The notes under the pieces are model-generated. The model saw nothing but the letters and a program-made list of their open reading frames with translations, did no database searches and was not told the origin of the DNA. Both the position numbers and the translations under genes were made by a program. Shown here piece by piece: positions 9,400 through 12,346 of a stretch of 12,346 nt of DNA (position 1 is the stretch's first letter; the number at the start of each line of letters is the position of its first letter). The DNA is taken from positions 1 through 12,346 of the forward strand of contig JAFKKW010000357.1 of the NCBI GenBank assembly GCA_017304275.1, given 5' to 3'. Origin of the DNA: Hyphomicrobiales bacterium (GTDB lineage: Bacteria; Pseudomonadota; Alphaproteobacteria; Rhizobiales; Hyphomicrobiaceae).

Positions 9400-10203
9400 T
9401 CAGTTGACGCCGTACGTGCGCGAAGTCGTGCCGTAACGCAGGACGCGAATTGCTGCACTCGACTTGGTGGTCGGATCGACGCCGGCCGTCGGTCCCTGGT
9501 TCGGGTCGAGATCGGCGATCGACCGCAAGGTCAGGCTGATGTCGCCCATGGAATTGGCGAGCGCGAGCGACTCGGCCTGCTGTGCTGTCAGCTCGAGCGT
9601 GGCGGTGTTGGCGCTGGTGTCGGCGCTCTTCTTGCCTTCCTTGGTCTCGATCTGCTGACCGATCGCCAGGACGCGCACGTTGCCGAACAGGATGTCGCTT
9701 GCGTACTCGTCCTGGCCGTTACGGCCGCGCACGCGGCGAATCAGAATCACGTCGACGCGGTCGTTGGGCAGGATCAGATTGGCGACGGCCGTCTCGGCCT
9801 TGATCCGGGTCGCGATGGCGCGCATGCCGGCCGGCAGAATGGCGGCGAGGACGCCGCCCTGGCCCGCTCTCACCAGCTTCACCTGCGTAATCGGCTCGCC
9901 GGCCATGATCGGTGCGCGGGCGATCGAGCCGGCGAGCTGGGTCATCGCGTCCGGCTGGTCGGCGCGCGTGATGAAGCCAGGGGTTACGGTTTCGGTCGGC
10001 CAGGACTGCCAGCGGAAGAGGCTGTCGTTGGTGATCTGGCCGAGACCGATGTCGGTGCGGGCCACGAGGACGTCGCTCGACTTGACCTTGATCTCGACGG
10101 TCTTCTCGACGGGCGGCTTGTTGACCATGCCGCGCACCATGACGAAGGCCAAGATGCCTGCCGTGGCCGCGATTGCCAGTCCAATCAATTGAGGGCGTTT
10201 CAT
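9400..10203 (-). CDS. cpaB: CpaB/RcpC pilus assembly protein with SAF domain
   Basis: The 267-residue protein starts MKRPQLIGLA, has one membrane anchor at about residues 6-25, then a periplasmic SAF domain (about 43-113) with VLVARTDIGLGQI. The RcpC-type region follows, including LPAGMRAIATRI and LPNDRVDVILI (145-155). CpaB is thought to connect the inner-membrane machinery to the CpaC secretin. I chose the ATG at 10203 because family members start with a short basic sequence directly before the anchor. Its ribosome-binding site is weak (GGGA about 12 bases upstream), so the start is less certain than others; a TTG at 10278 would add 25 residues that do not look like the family. Confidence 0.9.
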   Translation of the reverse strand: MKRPQLIGLAIAATAGILAFVMVRGMVNKPPVEKTVEIKVKSSDVLVARTDIGLGQITNDSLFRWQSWPTETVTPGFITRADQPDAMTQLAGSIARAPIMAGEPITQVKLVRAGQGGVLAAILPAGMRAIATRIKAETAVANLILPNDRVDVILIRRVRGRNGQDEYASDILFGNVRVLAIGQQIETKEGKKSADTSANTATLELTAQQAESLALANSMGDISLTLRSIADLDPNQGPTAGVDPTTKSSAAIRVLRYGTTSRTYGVN

Positions 10204-10306
10204 CGCACGCGTTGTCCCATACGGCCTTTGTGGCCGAACACTTATGCTCGGCTCCAAAGATTGCAGGACAAACGTCAATGCGCCGTTAATTCGTGTGCCG
10301 AAACGG
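10204..10306. other. Gap between the cpaA remnant and cpaB, with hairpin
   Basis: This 103-bp gap is longer than the others from cpaC to tadC. CGGCC (10222-10226) and GGCCG (10232-10236) form a 5-bp stem with a 5-base loop about 20 bp before the cpaB start. I see no convincing -35/-10 pair and no T-run. An internal promoter is possible but not supported. Confidence 0.3.
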
Positions 10307-10734
10307 CTAGCCGGCGGTCGCTACGATCCACGGTGTGACCGGAAGGACAAGGAGAGCAGCCCCGGCGATGGCGATGCCGTAGGGGATGCCGGAGCCCGGC
10401 TTGTGGAGCTTCATGGCCCAGTCCGGAGCGTAGACGCCGAGGACGGGGTGCGCTCTATATTTGACGATGACGAGCGCGAGGATGCCGCCGAGTGCGGCCG
10501 TGAGAGCCAGGAAGAGCGGAAGCTGGTCGAAGCCGATCCAAAGCGCGCCGACGGCGAGCAACTTGGCATCGCCGCCGCCGAAGCCGCCGAAGGCGAACAG
10601 GGCGATGCCGGCGACGAGCACAAGCCCGCGAGGCACAGCGACACCCGGTTGGGAATGGTCATGGTCAGCAGATCCATCGCGGCGGCGAAGGCCATGATGG
10701 CTGCGAATGTCATCAGAACGGTGGACGCGATCAC
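10307..10734 (-). pseudogene. cpaA: Frameshifted, internally deleted CpaA/TadV prepilin peptidase
   Basis: CpaA is the inner-membrane aspartic protease that trims Flp pilin leaders. Two recognisable parts lie in different frames. The first (from GTG 10734) has membrane helix 1, catalytic-type Asp in AAAMDLLTMTIPNRVSL (codon at 10674) and then turns to non-family Ser/Ala sequence after about 10624. The second, read from about 10633 in the -1 frame, begins LVLVAGIALFAF and contains the second catalytic motif GGGDAKLL (Asp codon at 10570) and the expected end GIPYGIAIAGAAL. In intact relatives about 45 residues separate IPN from GGGD; here the spliced sequence leaves about 23. So about 20-25 codons, in a length of 3n+1 bases, seem lost near 10622-10640. 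GAAGGTG six bases before 10734 supports that start. It may be a real lesion or an assembly error; neither piece has both aspartates. Confidence 0.85.
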
Positions 10735-10822
10735 GATACGCACCTTCGTTGGCGCCGGGTCGTCAGGTCCGCATGGGAGCCGACTGCTGGCGCGGCTTAC
10801 TCCGGCCCAGGTTCGCGCATTC

Positions 10823-10845
10823 CGGTAAATAGCGCGTTATTTCCG
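10823..10845. repeat. Hairpin between pilin 2 and cpaA
   Basis: CGG-T-AAATA (10823-10831) pairs with TATTTCCG (10838-10845), giving an 8-bp stem with one bulged T and the loop GCGCGT. It starts 12 bp after the pilin 2 stop on the minus strand. No T-run follows, so it is more likely an mRNA-stabilising or processing element than a terminator. The function is inferred only from position. Confidence 0.4.
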
Positions 10846-10856
10846 CTTCCCTCGGC

Positions 10857-11036
10857 TCACTCGGTCGAACCGTCCGGGACTTGACTCTGGACGACGCCAA
10901 AAAGGTCGGTCAGGGCAATCTGAAAATTGGTTAGGCTGTATACGATCCCCATTCCGATGATGGCTGCGATGAGGCCGTATTCGATGGCGGTGCTGCCGGT
11001 TTCACTGGATCGGAAAGCTGCCAAAAGATCGATCAT
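10857..11036 (-). CDS. Second, short Flp-family pilin
   Basis: This 59-residue prepilin is easily missed because of its length. Its sequence begins MIDLLAAFRSSETG and continues STAIEYGLIAAIIGMG. The charged leader ends in Gly14, the expected CpaA cleavage site. The mature protein starts STAIEYG, with the conserved Glu at +5 and Tyr at +6, and a hydrophobic helix follows; the mature length would be 45 residues. The ribosome-binding site GAGGAG is five bases before the ATG and is the best in the cluster. It shares the TAIEYGLIAAI core with pilin 1 but differs in leader and tail (ending QVPDGSTE). It follows the pilin 1 terminator, so it may be expressed at a lower level, perhaps as a minor pilin. 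That role is inferred. Confidence 0.9.
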   Translation of the reverse strand: MIDLLAAFRSSETGSTAIEYGLIAAIIGMGIVYSLTNFQIALTDLFGVVQSQVPDGSTE

Positions 11037-11129
11037 ACACGCTCCTCACTTCGGGGTTTGGCCAGGATAGTACGTGCGGCGTTAATATCCCGTGCAGACC
11101 TTGCTAGCTGCGAAGCTTCAGAAAACGAA

Positions 11130-11162
11130 CTGGCCACCGGGATGAAACACCCAGGTGGCCAG
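11130..11162 (-). terminator. Intrinsic terminator after pilin 1
   Basis: CTGGCCACC (11130-11138) and GGTGGCCAG (11154-11162) form a perfect 9-bp stem. It extends inward by three G-C pairs past one bulged A. On the minus strand it is followed by TTCGTTTTCT, a U-rich tract. It begins 38 bp after the pilin 1 stop. It should end most transcripts after pilin 1, with leak-through or a further promoter serving the rest of the operon. Confidence 0.85.
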
Positions 11163-11200
11163 CAATCGTTTCACCAGCTTCCGCCAGCTTTGGACGAGGC

Positions 11201-11392
11201 TTAGCCCTCTTCGCCCGAGGTGCCTGCGCTATCAAGCTTCTCGCCGACGGTCTCGAAGATGCCCGAGAGGCTCTCCTGGAGCGTGCCGAGAGCGGCAATG
11301 ATGCCGACGCCGACGATGGCGGCGATCAGGCCGTACTCAATTGCAGTGGCGCCCGACTCGTCCTTGGCAAAGCGCGAGAGAATGTTCGTCAT
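11201..11392 (-). CDS. pilA: Major Flp-type pilin
   Basis: This 63-residue prepilin starts MTNILSRFAKDESG and continues ATAIEYGLIAAIVGVG. Processing after Gly14 gives a mature 49-residue subunit with Glu at +5 and Tyr at +6, the hallmark of Flp pilins. The hydrophobic helix runs to about residue 38 and the tail is acidic (ending SGEEG). The ATG at 11392 has GGGAG ten bases upstream, a slightly long spacer. A strong terminator directly after the gene and a long AT-rich upstream region suggest separate, high-level expression, as expected for the main fibre subunit. The major-pilin label is inferred from position and terminator. Maturation would need a working prepilin peptidase, and the cpaA in this operon is broken. 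Confidence 0.93.
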   Translation of the reverse strand: MTNILSRFAKDESGATAIEYGLIAAIVGVGIIAALGTLQESLSGIFETVGEKLDSAGTSGEEG

Positions 11393-11463
11393 GACTCAAA
11401 AACTCCCATGTGACTCTTTTTCAGTTCCCCGCGCCGGATGCTCCGCCCGCGTCTGAACTGCAG

Positions 11464-11478
11464 GCAGACTACGCGCCA
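11464..11478 (-). promoter_or_regulatory. Sigma-54-like promoter element for pilA
   Basis: On the minus strand the sequence reads TGGCGCGTAGTCTGC. It has GG and GC exactly ten bases apart, as in the sigma-54 -24/-12 consensus TGGCAC-N5-TTGC, and it misses some flanking consensus bases. Transcription would start near 11453, giving a leader of about 60 nt. This is a pattern match only. Confidence 0.3.
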
Positions 11479-11482
11479 TTCG

Positions 11483-11497
11483 TTAAGCTGATGTAAA
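11483..11497. promoter_or_regulatory. CtrA-like box upstream of pilA
   Basis: The plus strand reads TTAA, seven bases, TAAA, matching the CtrA consensus TTAA-N7-TTAA at seven of eight positions. It lies 91 bp before the pilA start and 5 bp upstream of the sigma-54-like element. In Caulobacter, pilA is a known direct CtrA target, which makes the site plausible. Binding here is inferred. Confidence 0.35.
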
Positions 11498-11760
11498 ACT
11501 GATGGAGGTGTAGATGAACAAAACTTGTCTATAGCTTAAAACCATAGATACACTTTGATGTCATCTCGCCGAGATGAAGTATATTTCCAGTATTTACTTG
11601 GTTGCGCGGATATTAAACCGAGAAAATTCATCGAAATCAGCGTTCAAAATGTGATTAATATTTTGTTGAACGACATTTTTTCTTCGTTATGTCGAGGGGA
11701 AGTCTGCGCTCGGGTTGGCGGATTGGAGTGCGTGGGCGCGGGCCGCTCAGGTTAATCCGG
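11498..11760. other. AT-rich, palindrome-rich noncoding stretch
   Basis: Much of this stretch, especially 11510-11695, is visibly richer in A and T than the surrounding genes. I see no convincing gene in it. It has a 17-bp palindrome at 11561-11577 (TCATCTCG, one base, CGAGATGA) and nested inverted repeats at 11641-11672. A second CtrA-like box lies at 11655-11669. Lying between the secA terminator and pilA, it is probably the upstream control region of the pilus operon. A small RNA cannot be excluded. Confidence 0.45.
11641..11672. promoter_or_regulatory. Nested inverted repeats with CtrA-like box
   Basis: CGTTCAA (11641-11647) and TTGAACG (11666-11672) are 7-bp inverted arms 18 bp apart. 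Inside them CAAAAT (11645-11650) pairs with ATTTTG (11660-11665). The stretch 11655-11669 reads TTAA, seven bases, TTGA, a seven-of-eight match to the CtrA consensus. It may be an operator for a dimeric regulator. It is about 260 bp from the pilA start, so a direct role is uncertain. Confidence 0.35.
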
Positions 11761-11777
11761 AATCGTCATAAGCGAAC

Positions 11778-11801
11778 ACCTCGCATGCGGGCATGCGAGG
11801 T
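11778..11801 (-). terminator. Probable secA terminator hairpin
   Basis: ACCTCGCATGC (11778-11788) and GCATGCGAGGT (11791-11801) are perfect inverted 11-mers around two bases, so about ten pairs with a four-base loop are possible. The hairpin starts 41 bp after the secA stop. On the minus strand the following GTTCGCTTATG is only modestly U-rich, so termination strength is uncertain. It separates secA from the pilus genes. Confidence 0.7.
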
Positions 11802-11841
11802 CCGGAGTTGTGACGGATGAGGCGATGCGCGGTCGCGAGAC

Positions 11842-12346
11842 CTACTCGTACTTGCCGTGGCAGTGCTTGTACTTCTTGCCAGAGCCGCACGGGCAGGGGG
11901 CGTTGCGCGAGACTTTGCCCCACGTGGCCGGCTCACTGGGATCGACGGCGTCTGCCGCCTTGCGCGTCTGGAGCGGCGCGCGCTTCTCCGGCGTCTGGCT
12001 TCCCCGACCGCGCGCGGCTATGGCGGCATCGACCATCGCCAGCTCCTCGTTGAACTCATCCTGTCCGGTGATCGGATCGAGGTGATGCGCATGCATCTCG
12101 GGCAGCTCGGGCTCGTCAAGCTCGGGCGGGCGCTCGCCGGGAGGGGCCAACTCGACATGCATCAACTGGCCCGTGGTCGCTTCGCGCAGGCGGGAGAGCA
12201 GGCTCTCGAACAGCACGAACGCTTCGCTCTTGTACTCATTGAGCGGATCGCGCTGGCCGTAGGCCCGGAACCCGATCACCTGCCGCAGGTGCTCCAGCGT
12301 GACGAGATGCTCGCGCCAGAGGTGGTCCAGCGTCTGCAGCAGCACC
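11842..12346 (-). CDS. secA: SecA preprotein translocase ATPase, C-terminal part
   Basis: Only the last 168 or so residues are in the window; the 5' part lies beyond the right edge. The start of the visible part, LLQTLDHLWREHLVTLEHLR followed by QVIGFRAYGQRDPLNEYKSEAF, is the conserved helical scaffold and wing region of SecA. A variable acidic linker follows, and the C-terminus carries the zinc-binding motif CPCGSGKKYKHCHG, which in SecA contacts SecB and lipids. SecA is the cytosolic motor of general protein export. The GTG near 12345 is an internal codon, not a start. The gene runs on the same strand as the pilus cluster, and a hairpin terminator follows its stop. Confidence 0.97.
   Translation of the reverse strand, partial: VLLQTLDHLWREHLVTLEHLRQVIGFRAYGQRDPLNEYKSEAFVLFESLLSRLREATTGQLMHVELAPPGERPPELDEPELPEMHAHHLDPITGQDEFNEELAMVDAAIAARGRGSQTPEKRAPLQTRKAADAVDPSEPATWGKVSRNAPCPCGSGKKYKHCHGKYE

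Noticed and set aside
10615..10645. Programmed -1 frameshift joining the two cpaA pieces
   Set aside because: No slippery heptamer is visible near the join, and frameshifting alone would not restore the missing 20-25 residues between the two catalytic motifs.
11555..11755. 66-codon plus-strand reading frame in the AT-rich spacer
   Set aside because: It starts with TTG or ATG without a ribosome-binding site, has no recognisable motif, and runs through palindromes and into GC-rich DNA, so it looks like chance.
12343..12345. GTG as a start codon for the rightmost gene
   Set aside because: The protein is plainly the C-terminal part of SecA and the frame continues off the window, so this codon is internal.

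Overview
The window holds most of a tight adherence (Tad/Flp, called Cpa in alphaproteobacteria) pilus locus from a GC-rich genome. The Cpa-type gene order, the CpaC/CpaD/CpaE protein types, the TTAA-type candidate regulator boxes and a dispersed GC-rich intergenic repeat point to an alphaproteobacterium, probably Hyphomicrobiales. That placement is inferred from gene content and style; the sequence has no rRNA or other direct marker.

Layout, left to right. A plus-strand glutathione S-transferase family gene (98-757) is followed by plus-strand tadD (866-1849), a TPR lipoprotein for pilus assembly. A 289-bp gap with inverted repeats separates tadD from a convergent minus-strand cluster. Read in its own 5'-to-3' direction (high to low coordinate) the cluster runs: Flp pilin 1 (11392-11201), a strong intrinsic terminator, a second 59-aa Flp pilin (11036-10857), a broken cpaA prepilin peptidase (about 10734-10307), cpaB (10203-9400), the secretin cpaC (9362-7761), lipoprotein cpaD (7738-6998), cpaE/tadZ (6983-5679), the ATPase cpaF/tadA (5670-4180), tadB (4165-3149) and tadC (3119-2139). 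Most spacers from cpaC to tadC are 8-37 bp, so this stretch looks like one operon. The right edge carries the C-terminal third or less of secA (minus strand, entering from outside the window), with its own hairpin terminator. The 449 bp between secA and pilin 1 include a markedly AT-rich, palindrome-rich, probably regulatory stretch.

How the parts work together (family knowledge): CpaA cuts the leader from Flp pilins; CpaF powers the TadB/TadC inner-membrane platform; CpaE guides placement; CpaB, CpaC and CpaD build the periplasmic and outer-membrane channel; TadD assists assembly. No tadE, tadF or tadG pseudopilin gene is visible here.

The main surprise is cpaA. Its two halves are clearly recognisable but lie in different frames, with about 20-25 codons between them missing, although every other gene in the locus is intact. 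Other points of interest are the short second pilin, the terminator that isolates pilin 1 from the rest of the operon, three CtrA-like boxes (two upstream of pilin 1, one upstream of tadD) and a sigma-54-like element upstream of pilin 1. I see no wholly new system, CRISPR array, tRNA, rRNA or insertion sequence.
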